Part shown: one piece after another, positions 1-5,350 of the stretch | How positions within the stretch are numbered: position 1 is the first letter of the stretch | Layout: the number at the start of each line of letters is the position of its first letter | Assembly: GCA_027007865.1 (NCBI GenBank) | Contig: JALTEE010000484.1 | Span: 1 to 5,350 of the forward strand | Length of the DNA: 5,350 nucleotides | DNA from: a bacterium | GTDB taxonomy: Bacteria; UBP14; UBA6098; B30-G16 | Direction of reading: 5' to 3' | Translations under genes and position numbers: made by a program | The notes under the pieces: model-generated | The model's database searches: none | What the model was told of the DNA's origin: nothing | What the model saw: the letters and a program-made list of their open reading frames with translations, nothing else

Positions 1-244
1 TAAAATAGTCGTATTTTTTCACAGTATCGGAATCGCTATTTCTATATTTGCCGAGAAGCGATTGCAAGAATCCATCGATTAAGCCTTCGCTTTCATCGTC
101 ATTGCTCTTTTGCTCTACTTGCTGTGTAGTATTATCTTTCGTTTTTTTCGATGTGTCTTGCGCAGCGGTTTTCGTCTGTGCATTAGCAATGGCAAGAACC
201 AACGACATAACGACGATTATGAATATTTTAATTTTTCCTGTCAT
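1..244 (-). CDS. Small secreted protein of unknown function, N-terminal 81 residues (runs off the window)
   Basis: The reading frame starts with ATG at 244 and stays open to base 1, so the stop codon lies outside the window. A Shine-Dalgarno stretch AAAGGAAG (260-253) ends 8 bases before the ATG and supports this start. Residues 1-22 look like a signal peptide: Lys at 4 and 6, a hydrophobic core at about 7-20, and an A-N-A motif at 20-22 predicting cleavage before Gln23. Residues 23-54 are polar and low in complexity (Gln, Thr, Lys, Asp, Ser), like a linker. Residues 55-67 (LIDGFLQSLLGKY) could form a short amphipathic helix. No family is recognised, and the visible part holds no catalytic motif. 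It follows the Ser/Arg-rich gene after 124 bases that contain a hairpin and a possible promoter, so it may be transcribed separately. That the gene is real is fairly sure from signal peptide plus ribosome site; its function is unknown. Confidence 0.75.
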   Translation of the reverse strand, partial: MTGKIKIFIIVVMSLVLAIANAQTKTAAQDTSKKTKDNTTQQVEQKSNDDESEGLIDGFLQSLLGKYRNSDSDTVKKYDYF

Positions 245-272
245 AATAATCACTTCCTTTTAATCCGTTGAT

Positions 273-301
273 AAAATAAAAAACTTTTTCAAATTTGGCA
301 A
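273..301 (-). promoter_or_regulatory. Candidate sigma-70 type promoter before the gene starting at 244
   Basis: Read on the minus strand, TTGCCA (301-296) matches the -35 consensus at five of six positions. It is followed after exactly 17 bases by TATTTT (278-273), which matches the -10 consensus at four of six. Transcription would start near 266, giving a leader of about 22 bases with the ribosome site in it. The region is very A/T rich, so a chance match is possible. Confidence 0.4.
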
Positions 302-329
302 TCTTTTTAAAAAATTTTCACATTTTTCG

Positions 330-361
330 GGGCGGATTTCCCGCTCGTGAGAAATCCTCCC
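330..361 (-). terminator. Hairpin 8 bases after the stop of the Ser/Arg-rich gene, possible terminator
   Basis: On the minus strand GGATTTC (357-351) and GAAATCC (340-334) form a perfect 7-bp stem. It extends inward by a T-G and a C-G pair to a 6-base loop, and outward, past one A/G mismatch at 358/333, by three G-C pairs (359-361 with 330-332). The position directly after the stop codon at 369 suits an intrinsic terminator. The run after the stem is A-rich, however, and the six-T tract comes only at 314-309, so this is not a textbook case. It could instead be a mRNA 3'-end stabiliser. An alternative shorter stem GCGG/CCGC overlaps the right arm. Confidence 0.4.
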
Positions 362-368
362 GTAATAT

Positions 369-1226
369 TTATCTGCTCCTTCTGTGTGAATGAGACCTAT
401 GCGATGAACCACCTCTGCTGCTGCTTCGACTGCTACTCCTCGAACGATATGAATTGCTATTTCTCGCAGAACTCATCCTGCTCCGGCGGGATGAATTTTG
501 TTCCGAATACTTGCTCCTGTCTCTGTCGGACGATTCAGTGGAATATTTGCTCGCTGTTTTATTTTCGGTTTCGCTCGAATATTTGCTGGCAGATTTACTC
601 GTGGACTCTTCAACAGTTCTGTATTCGTTCGATGAAGATTTTTCTGCTGCGTTCGTCGGTGTCGCCGACGAAACTTTTGTTCTCTGGTCGCTGCTGCGCG
701 ATGACGATGCAGATGTTCTGTAATATGTTCCGCCGCTTCTCGATAGCGATGAACTGCTGTTTTTGTATCGTGAGGATGACATCCTATTTGCCGCCGGAGA
801 ATGAGCCGCTGTTCTTCTGTAAAGTGTCGGTCGTTCCAATCCTCTTCTCCTGACGAAATCTCGCGCCATATCGTTGTATGAATATCTGTGTTCAAGCCTC
901 ACCGTTCTGCGATAGACCCACCTTCTGTTCACATAAACTCTGTGGCAATCATAGCAGGGATAATCGTAATACACATATCGATACCAGCCGCAAGGACTGT
1001 AATATATGTGAATAACTTCTGTCCAGCAGGGTCTCCAATACCAGAATGGGACATCCCACCAATCGTATTCCCAGCAGTAATCGTCAAAGTCCCAGAAATA
1101 TGGGTCGTAGTCGTCGCTCACCCAAACAACGCCGTAAGTTCCGCAGCACTGCGCCTGTGCAGGTGTGGGAACGAACAACATTCCCAGCGCTGCGATGATT
1201 CCTATTGCAAAAATAATCCGTGCCAT
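369..1226 (-). CDS. Secreted protein with Tyr/Trp/Cys-rich acidic N-terminal part and long Ser/Arg-rich tail
   Basis: The gene encodes 285 residues. The start at 1226 is firm: a full AAAGGAGGTG ribosome site (1240-1231) lies just upstream, with six bases between GGAGG and the ATG. Residues 1-25 are a signal peptide ending in A-Q-A (23-25), followed by Gln26 and Cys27-Cys28. Residues 27-110 are extraordinarily aromatic, with about 10 Trp and 16 Tyr, and hold all seven Cys (27, 28, 51, 67, 79, 91, 94). Residues 27-64 have nine Asp/Glu and no Lys/Arg. From about 96 the charge flips to basic (RRW, YRR, RRR). The tail from about 149 is Ser-rich, with three 12-residue SKYS repeats and an end resembling an RS domain: 20 Ser and 12 Arg in the last 45 residues. 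No family is recognised. A structural or adhesive surface role is inference only. It lies 52 bases after the lipoprotein gene and probably shares its transcript. A TATAAT hexamer at 1270-1265 has no matching -35. Confidence 0.85.
   Translation of the reverse strand: MARIIFAIGIIAALGMLFVPTPAQAQCCGTYGVVWVSDDYDPYFWDFDDYCWEYDWWDVPFWYWRPCWTEVIHIYYSPCGWYRYVYYDYPCYDCHRVYVNRRWVYRRTVRLEHRYSYNDMARDFVRRRGLERPTLYRRTAAHSPAANRMSSSRYKNSSSSLSRSGGTYYRTSASSSRSSDQRTKVSSATPTNAAEKSSSNEYRTVEESTSKSASKYSSETENKTASKYSTESSDRDRSKYSEQNSSRRSRMSSARNSNSYRSRSSSRSSSRGGSSHRSHSHRRSR
480..587 (-). repeat. Three in-frame 36-base repeats encoding 12-residue SKYS units
   Basis: Within the Ser/Arg-rich tail, SKYS recurs at residues 214, 226 and 238, exactly 12 residues apart. 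The DNA for the first two copies shares GAATATTTGCT on the plus strand (577-587 and 541-551). The third, GAATACTTGCT (505-515), has one silent change. The rest of each unit is only loosely similar (Glu/Ser/Asn/Thr rich), so this is an aged, diverged tandem repeat rather than a recent expansion. Confidence 0.75.
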
Positions 1227-1278
1227 AATGCACCTCCTTTGTTTATCTATGTGATATTCACTATATTATATAATTTAC

Positions 1279-2157
1279 TTATGATTTTACATTATGTGTT
1301 ATCTCTATTGTATGTTCTTTCTTTTTGCTATCCTTACTATCGACCTTGTAGTGATTGCTGTCTTTGCCAACCCGCAGTTCCGGATTGCCCTCATCTGTTT
1401 GATATGACCAGTCAAATTTGATGTAATCCCCACAGAGGCAAGTGATACGAACTTGCGCAAAATGATTGTCCCAAGTCCAGACAAGATACGAGTATCCTTC
1501 GTATAAATCCACAGAGCCGCCGGAAAGCCATCCGGTTTCGGGAGCCCAATCCACATCTGTCAAATCTGTCGTGGGACCATAAATTAACAAATCCGTGTCG
1601 GTGCCGGTCGACTGCATATAGTAAGTATCCGAAGAATCATCATATCCGAAAAAGACATCGGCGTATTCATCGTCGTATGGAACGACACAATAGCACGAGA
1701 AATCGTATCCCGCATCGTTCGGATACCCTTCGACAGTATAGACTCTTTCGCCATAACCTTCTGGACGAGGAGTGTCGAAAACGAGTTCGTCTGAAAGTGC
1801 GCTCTCATTCCCCCAAGTATCGTAAGCTGACACAGCGTAATAGTATGTATTCCCATTTGAAACATCCCAATCGACGAAATATGCCGATGGCGTTTCTCCG
1901 ATAAGATAATAATATCCGGTCTCGGAATATCCGCGCCACACACGGTATCCTGCGAAATCATACGCGCAGACAGGATTCCAATAAAGTCTAACACTTTCAT
2001 CTCCCGTAACGGAGTAGACTCCGTTCGGCACAGGCGGCGGCGTGTAATCTTCTTCGTAGTAATAATCATCCTCGTGGCAACAGTGCCAGTTAGGATTATC
2101 GCATCCGACGACAAACATTGCGAATGCGAGTAGCGATATTAAAATTGCCCGTTTCAT
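1279..2157 (-). CDS. Lipoprotein with fibronectin type III domain
   Basis: I start this 292-residue protein at 2157, not at the in-frame ATG four codons upstream (2169), because the GGAGG ribosome site lies between the two. Residues 1-19 form a lipoprotein signal: Lys2-Arg3, a hydrophobic core, and lipobox V-V-G-C with the lipidated Cys at 19. Residues 25-38 are Cys-Cys followed by an acidic Tyr-rich stretch (CCHEDDYYYEEDY), then a proline hinge (TPPPVP). Residues about 43-128 are a fibronectin type III domain: V-R-L-Y-W at 56-60, G-Y-R-V-W-R at 70-75, and TYYYAVSAYD at 104-113 ending in W-G-N-E-S. Residues about 130-265 look like a second beta-rich domain with C-Y-C (155-157), the WTWDNHF segment (227-233) and C-L-C (240-242); I do not recognise it. 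The last 27 residues are polar and lysine-rich. It should be anchored in a membrane facing the periplasm or outside. Its upstream region has a sigma-54 promoter. Confidence 0.9.
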   Translation of the reverse strand: MKRAILISLLAFAMFVVGCDNPNWHCCHEDDYYYEEDYTPPPVPNGVYSVTGDESVRLYWNPVCAYDFAGYRVWRGYSETGYYYLIGETPSAYFVDWDVSNGNTYYYAVSAYDTWGNESALSDELVFDTPRPEGYGERVYTVEGYPNDAGYDFSCYCVVPYDDEYADVFFGYDDSSDTYYMQSTGTDTDLLIYGPTTDLTDVDWAPETGWLSGGSVDLYEGYSYLVWTWDNHFAQVRITCLCGDYIKFDWSYQTDEGNPELRVGKDSNHYKVDSKDSKKKEHTIEITHNVKS

Positions 2158-2162
2158 TTTGT

Positions 2163-2167
2163 CCTCC
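2163..2167 (-). promoter_or_regulatory. Ribosome binding site that fixes the lipoprotein start at 2157
   Basis: GGAGG on the minus strand is separated from the ATG at 2157 by five bases (ACAAA). The same bases overlap the upstream ATG at 2169-2167, which has no ribosome site of its own. The downstream ATG also puts Lys-Arg directly at the N-terminus of the signal peptide, as expected. Confidence 0.85.
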
Positions 2168-2191
2168 ATTTTAATTTTCCGTCAATGAAAT

Positions 2192-2207
2192 AGCAATGAA
2201 TGTGCCA
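2192..2207 (-). promoter_or_regulatory. Sigma-54 (RpoN) -24/-12 promoter for the lipoprotein gene
   Basis: The minus strand reads TGGCACATTCATTGCT (2207-2192). It matches the consensus TGGCAC-N5-TTGCW throughout, with the invariant GG (2206-2205) and GC (2194-2193) exactly ten bases apart. Transcription should begin near 2181, about 24 bases before the ATG at 2157, leaving room for the GGAGG site. Known biology: such promoters need an activator ATPase bound upstream, and a matching palindrome lies at 2280-2296. The transcript probably continues through the gene at 1226. Confidence 0.75.
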
Positions 2208-2259
2208 AAAGTATAAGTTATTGCCCAATAGAGTGTTATGAATATTAGTCGTCGAAAAA

Positions 2260-2269
2260 GATTATAATC
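2260..2269. repeat. 10-bp perfect palindrome between enhancer-like site and promoter
   Basis: GATTATAATC reads the same on both strands and sits about 55 bases upstream of the -24 element. Being A/T-rich and short, it may be chance. It could also be a contact site for a DNA-bending or regulatory protein in the enhancer-promoter loop. Confidence 0.3.
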
Positions 2270-2279
2270 GAAGAGAAAA

Positions 2280-2296
2280 TGCACAGAACTTGTGCA
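2280..2296. promoter_or_regulatory. NtrC-like enhancer palindrome upstream of the sigma-54 promoter
   Basis: TGCACA-GAACT-TGTGCA is a perfect 6-bp inverted repeat with a 5-base spacer. The classical NtrC site, TGCACC-N5-GGTGCA, has the same arms except at the innermost base and the same spacing. Its centre (2288) is about 107 bases upstream of the predicted start near 2181, a usual distance for a sigma-54 activator. It lies 45 bases past the stop of the upstream gene, so a weak hairpin terminator role was considered. On the minus strand no T-run follows, so regulation fits better. The identity of the activator is inference. Confidence 0.55.
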
Positions 2297-2340
2297 GAAG
2301 TTTTTTAAAATTCGGGGGAAAAATCATAAAAATTGTCTAT

Positions 2341-5300
2341 TCACCAAAAACTTAAAAAGCATCCCACTCCATAATACAGCGAATCGAGATATATCGCTAC
2401 GCTGTCATCGGACGAATACGGAATTCCATCGAGTATCATTCTTGTAGTATCTGCAATGGTATCGATGGTTATTTCGGATGAGTCTATCGTGAAATTGTAA
2501 ATATCGCTGCCGCCGGCGGGATGAAAGATTTCCGCTCGCAGAAAAATGTCGGTAATATCCACAATGTTCAGACACAGCGTATCTTCGATGAAGAAAATAA
2601 TCTGCTGATTCGAGCAACTCGAGAAATCGCCGCAGGGACCGCATTCGAGCCAGACATCTATCGGCGGGCAAATTTTGAATGCACAAGTATCATGTCCCCA
2701 ATTACAGAACGAATCGCGGACAGCGACCCGTATTCTGATGCTGTCGCACACATCGGGAACAAGCAGAGAATAACTCGTATCACCGGTGATAATAGTATCG
2801 CTCACTCCCGCGTAATCTATATAGAGTGTTCCAACAATATCGTTTCGCCAAAAGAGGTCGTCCACGAACCACGATATATCAATTGTATCGCCGATAAAAA
2901 TTCCCGTGCTTTCAGGACAAAATATATTCACAAGCGGACTTCTCGAATCGAGCGGAGCCGCCGCTGTATCTGCGACTATGATTGTGTCTTCGCTGCGAGA
3001 ATATATCAATAAATTGTCCACAATATGCTCGCTGTAGCAATCCCCCGTCGATGCAGATAATCCGATATGCGCATAGAACGGAGCGGGAAGAGTAAAAAAT
3101 ACCGAATCGATATATGTTGTGCCGTCGAGGTTGACACGGCAGGTTGGATATTCGAGCGAAATCGCTGCGTGATGCCAGTTGCCATCTATCATATCGAATG
3201 GGATGTCCGCCTGTTTAAGGGAGAACGGCACATCGTCGAGACCGACGAAAACGCACGATACGGAATCGATGCTGATAGCGGTGTGATTTCCGCTGATATC
3301 CGATGCCGGGTCTCCGCAGAAATTGTTGTATGTATCGAATTCGACGCCCCATCCTGCGCAGCCAATGATACCGATGCTTCCACCGAGCGAAAGTGGCGGA
3401 TTTAACATCGGCGAAAAGATGAGCGCCATTCCATCCGCACCGAGCGAATCCGATGGCGCATCGCACCAGCCCGGAACAAATTTGAAATCGAACTCGATTG
3501 TCAAGGTGTCACAATAGAACGAATCGACGGTCATCAATCTCCCATTGCGCCAGGTGTTGTTTCTCGTGAGGACGAAATATTCGCTATCGGCGGCGACATA
3601 GCCATCGTTGCCATTGATTGCATAGGTTGTCGTGTCGAGCGAATAAAACGAATCGGACAGCAGAATACGATTTGCGCTCACTTCCAGCAACCAATCGTAT
3701 CCCTCGTATCCGGGAAAATCGGCATTCATAAGCCATTGGAAACAGTGCGTTCCCGTTGCGACATTTGCTCCGATATCTCCGTCGTCATCGAAGAGCGTGT
3801 TAAGAGGAACATCCCAAGAAATGCCACTATCGGCGCTCATGCGAACAGATACATTATACAAATTTTCAGGGCAGGTGCTGGATAGAATATAGCAAATCTC
3901 CACGATGTTGTTATTATTGCACTCGGTTTCCTCAGAAAACCAAACAGAATCGATGGAAGCGATGCATTCAGAATAGCAATATAGTGAGCGCCATATATTT
4001 GTAGATAGTGTATGGTAAGGGATATAGTCCCCACCTATCACCGTTAATTCGGTATCTAAGTTACTTTGCCAAAAAGATAGTTGGTTCCAAAATGTTCTCA
4101 TATAACCCCATTCGCCGTCGTTGCCAAAGATTAACACATTGCGGTAATAGTCGGCTCCACCACTTGTATATCCACCTCCACTGGGAATTATCACTTCACC
4201 ATAACTATCGCCATCGACATCGGCAAGAGCAGGTGAGTGTTCATTTTCATCGATGCTAACCATCCAAGATTCCAAAGTCGCGCCAGTTTCCCCATCCAGT
4301 ATCACAAGTGCTTTGTCATCGGAGATGCTGATAATATCCGGAATTCCATCACAATCAAAATCTGCCGATGTCAAATCGGGATTATCCCATTCTCCTACTC
4401 CAAGGTCGCCACTGTCCCACATCAACGATAATGTGAAAGTCGATATATCATAATCGAACGCGAGAACATGGGAGTCATGCGTTCCAACTGCCGCTTCGGG
4501 CAGCCCATCTCCATCGAAATCTGCAATGGTGAACCCAGCAAATCCATCCTCCACCCCGGATGCAGGACAAGTAGAAATCAATGTTCCATCGTAGGTGTAA
4601 AGAGCGACATTATTCCGCCTCGCACCTATTATTTCAGGATAACCATCATCGTTAAAATCGGCAATTCCAAAGTCTCCGACGCTATCGGCACTCCATAGAA
4701 CCGTTCCATCTCCACTATAAACCTTTATTCTGCTGGGATAAGTGTAATTGCTGCTAATCGACCCGATTACTTCGTTGTGCCCATCCCCATCCAAATCCAT
4801 AATAACTGTCATTTCGAATGCCCTCGATATACCTATATCATCTCTCCACAATTCCGAGCCATCGACCCCGGAGAGAACAACTATGGTATATGTGTCATAG
4901 CGAGCACCTGCTATCAGGGCAACATCCGCCACTCCATCACCATTAACATCACCGAGAGATGGGGCATGATTGTTCCAACAATCATAACCGTAAGCCAAAT
5001 GGATAATCGTGCTCCAAAAAATGCTACCGTCAGGATGAACTGCGACCACTTTCCCCGTTCCATCCCAAACATAAACCACAATTTCAACCGTGCCATCGCC
5101 ATCTAAGTCGCCAATGGCGGGAGAATAGACAGCGCCATCAAGATTTATCTCCCTCTTCATAGCAGTGACATTCGATGAATTTTTCGTAATAATATATAGA
5201 TGCCCTGTTGGCGACATCGGCGACCCGGGAGTTGTGCCAAAAACTATTTCGGGCATACCGTCGTGGTCGATATCGCCGACTACGGGCGTCGAGGGATAAC

Positions 5301-5350
5301 CGCTGTCCGGCGGGGCAAAACGCGCCTCTAATTCATAGGCAGTAGCATAT
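2341..5350 (-). CDS. Giant secreted FG-GAP/VCBS repeat protein with L-type lectin domain, C-terminal 1002 residues
   Basis: The frame is open to the window edge (first full codon 5349-5347), so the true start is outside. The ATG at 5256 falls inside a repeat (GDIDHDG-M-PEIVFG) and is not a start. Numbering from 5349: residues about 20-400 are eight integrin-like VCBS/FG-GAP repeats with DxDxDG-type calcium loops. Residues about 415-455 carry an N-Q...NIWRS linker, and 466-560 an Fn-like beta module. Residues about 566-783 are an L-type lectin domain (GADGMALIF, VEFDTYNN, GNHTAISID, AHIGLSASTG). Residues about 798-895 are Ig-like, and 896-1002 a Cys-containing module (ECGPCGDFSSC) that ends abruptly in CFLSFW. 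Known for the families: a calcium-stabilised beta-propeller and metal-dependent glycan binding. Inferred role: an extracellular adhesin or glycan binder. No catalytic motif and no recognised C-terminal sorting domain is seen. No clear hairpin terminator follows the stop at 2341. The export signal must lie upstream. Confidence 0.92.
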   Translation of the reverse strand, partial: YATAYELEARFAPPDSGYPSTPVVGDIDHDGMPEIVFGTTPGSPMSPTGHLYIITKNSSNVTAMKREINLDGAVYSPAIGDLDGDGTVEIVVYVWDGTGKVVAVHPDGSIFWSTIIHLAYGYDCWNNHAPSLGDVNGDGVADVALIAGARYDTYTIVVLSGVDGSELWRDDIGISRAFEMTVIMDLDGDGHNEVIGSISSNYTYPSRIKVYSGDGTVLWSADSVGDFGIADFNDDGYPEIIGARRNNVALYTYDGTLISTCPASGVEDGFAGFTIADFDGDGLPEAAVGTHDSHVLAFDYDISTFTLSLMWDSGDLGVGEWDNPDLTSADFDCDGIPDIISISDDKALVILDGETGATLESWMVSIDENEHSPALADVDGDSYGEVIIPSGGGYTSGGADYYRNVLIFGNDGEWGYMRTFWNQLSFWQSNLDTELTVIGGDYIPYHTLSTNIWRSLYCYSECIASIDSVWFSEETECNNNNIVEICYILSSTCPENLYNVSVRMSADSGISWDVPLNTLFDDDGDIGANVATGTHCFQWLMNADFPGYEGYDWLLEVSANRILLSDSFYSLDTTTYAINGNDGYVAADSEYFVLTRNNTWRNGRLMTVDSFYCDTLTIEFDFKFVPGWCDAPSDSLGADGMALIFSPMLNPPLSLGGSIGIIGCAGWGVEFDTYNNFCGDPASDISGNHTAISIDSVSCVFVGLDDVPFSLKQADIPFDMIDGNWHHAAISLEYPTCRVNLDGTTYIDSVFFTLPAPFYAHIGLSASTGDCYSEHIVDNLLIYSRSEDTIIVADTAAAPLDSRSPLVNIFCPESTGIFIGDTIDISWFVDDLFWRNDIVGTLYIDYAGVSDTIITGDTSYSLLVPDVCDSIRIRVAVRDSFCNWGHDTCAFKICPPIDVWLECGPCGDFSSCSNQQIIFFIEDTLCLNIVDITDIFLRAEIFHPAGGSDIYNFTIDSSEITIDTIADTTRMILDGIPYSSDDSVAIYLDSLYYGVGCFLSFW
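3001..3654 (-). other. L-type lectin domain coding segment in the giant protein
   Basis: In residues numbered from 5349, this covers about 566-783. The metal-binding layout of legume-type lectins is intact: Glu670 and Asp672 in VEFDTYNN, Asn676, Asp680 in the following GDP, and His689 in NHTAI, matching the E-x-D-x-Y-x-N...D...H order of concanavalin A. Asp639 in GADGM fits the conserved sugar-binding Asp. The C-terminal strand AHIGLSASTG (760-769) is also typical. Several Cys (e.g. 612, 629, 664, 678) suggest disulfides. The sugar bound cannot be read from the sequence. Confidence 0.8.
4204..5274 (-). repeat. Eight VCBS/FG-GAP calcium-loop repeats in the giant protein
   Basis: Loops of the D-x-D/N-x-D-G type begin at residues 26, 81, 134, 185, 231, 277, 330 and 377 (numbered from 5349), 46-55 residues apart. 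Most are followed by x-P/x-E/D and a hydrophobic strand (e.g. PEIVFG, PEIIGA, PDIISI). Two are variant: the seventh has Cys in the loop (DFDCDG) and the eighth has Ser for the final Gly (DVDGDS). This is the pattern of an integrin-like beta-propeller of seven or eight blades. Further repeats may lie beyond the window edge. Confidence 0.88.

Noticed and set aside
347..853. Long plus-strand open frame (168 codons, Cys-rich) opposite the Ser/Arg-rich gene
   Set aside because: It is antisense to a gene with a perfect ribosome site and signal peptide. Its Cys/Ser/Phe-rich content is what low-complexity Ser/Arg codons give on the opposite strand, and I see no ribosome site.
473..895. Minus-strand 140-codon frame overlapping the same gene in another register
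   Set aside because: It lies wholly inside the 369-1226 gene, is rich in Arg/His/Thr from frame-shifted Ser/Arg codons, and has no signal peptide or ribosome site.
1251..1274. TATAAT (minus, 1270-1265) within palindrome ATTATATAAT, and GTGA-TAT-TCAC, as an independent promoter/operator for the gene at 1226
   Set aside because: No -35 hexamer is found at 16-18 bases, and the 52-base gap is extremely A/T rich. A shared transcript from the sigma-54 promoter explains it as well.
888..1421. Plus-strand 177-codon frame spanning the gap between the two minus-strand genes
   Set aside because: It is antisense to the well-supported genes at 369-1226 and 1279-2157 and crosses their control region. No ribosome site is seen.
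2280..2296. The 17-bp palindrome as an intrinsic terminator of the giant protein gene
   Set aside because: The stem is only six pairs, and on the minus strand it is followed by ATTTTCTCTTCG rather than a T-run. The match to enhancer architecture is better.
2521..3012. Plus-strand 163-codon frame opposite the giant protein gene
   Set aside because: The opposing frame encodes clear lectin, Ig-like and Cys-module sequence, so this is a codon shadow.
5254..5256. ATG at 5256 as start of the giant protein
   Set aside because: The frame continues upstream to the window edge and encodes the first half of a VCBS repeat ending in GDIDHDG right before this Met; no ribosome site precedes it.
1..5350. 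CRISPR arrays, tRNA/rRNA genes, insertion sequences or transposase remnants
   Set aside because: I saw no regularly spaced identical repeats, no cloverleaf or rRNA-like segments, and no terminal inverted repeats or transposase motifs in any frame.

Overview
The window reads as part of a chromosome from an uncultured Gram-negative bacterium. Every supportable gene lies on the minus strand, so transcription runs from high to low coordinates. Four genes are visible, all apparently for exported proteins. The large protein has the style of secreted integrin-like (FG-GAP/VCBS) proteins common in FCB-group and neighbouring candidate phyla (WOR-3, Zixibacteria or Cloacimonadota-like). That placement is from recollection of protein style, not a search, and is weak below the level of 'Gram-negative, Shine-Dalgarno-using bacterium with sigma-54'.

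Layout in transcription order: (1) 5350-2341, the C-terminal 1002 residues of a giant extracellular protein, entering from outside the window. It has eight calcium-loop VCBS/FG-GAP repeats, a linker/Fn-like module, an L-type lectin domain, an Ig-like module and a Cys-containing terminal module. (2) 2340-2158, an intergenic control region with a near-perfect sigma-54 (-24/-12) promoter and, about 107 bases before the expected transcription start, a perfect 17-bp palindrome built like an NtrC enhancer site. (3) 2157-1279, a lipoprotein with a fibronectin type III domain and a second, unrecognised beta-type domain. (4) 1226-369, a secreted protein with a Tyr/Trp/Cys/Asp-rich N-terminal part and a long Ser/Arg tail. 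(5) 368-245, a gap holding a hairpin and a possible sigma-70 promoter. (6) 244 to beyond base 1, the N-terminus of a small secreted protein.

The lipoprotein and the Tyr/Trp-Ser/Arg protein are 52 bases apart with no convincing terminator between them, so they probably form one sigma-54-controlled unit. Both carry a Cys-Cys pair and an acidic, aromatic stretch just after the signal peptide. I infer that they act together at the cell surface, but the sequence does not show what they do. The most notable items are the enhancer/sigma-54 arrangement feeding this pair and the bipartite acidic-aromatic/RS-rich secreted protein.
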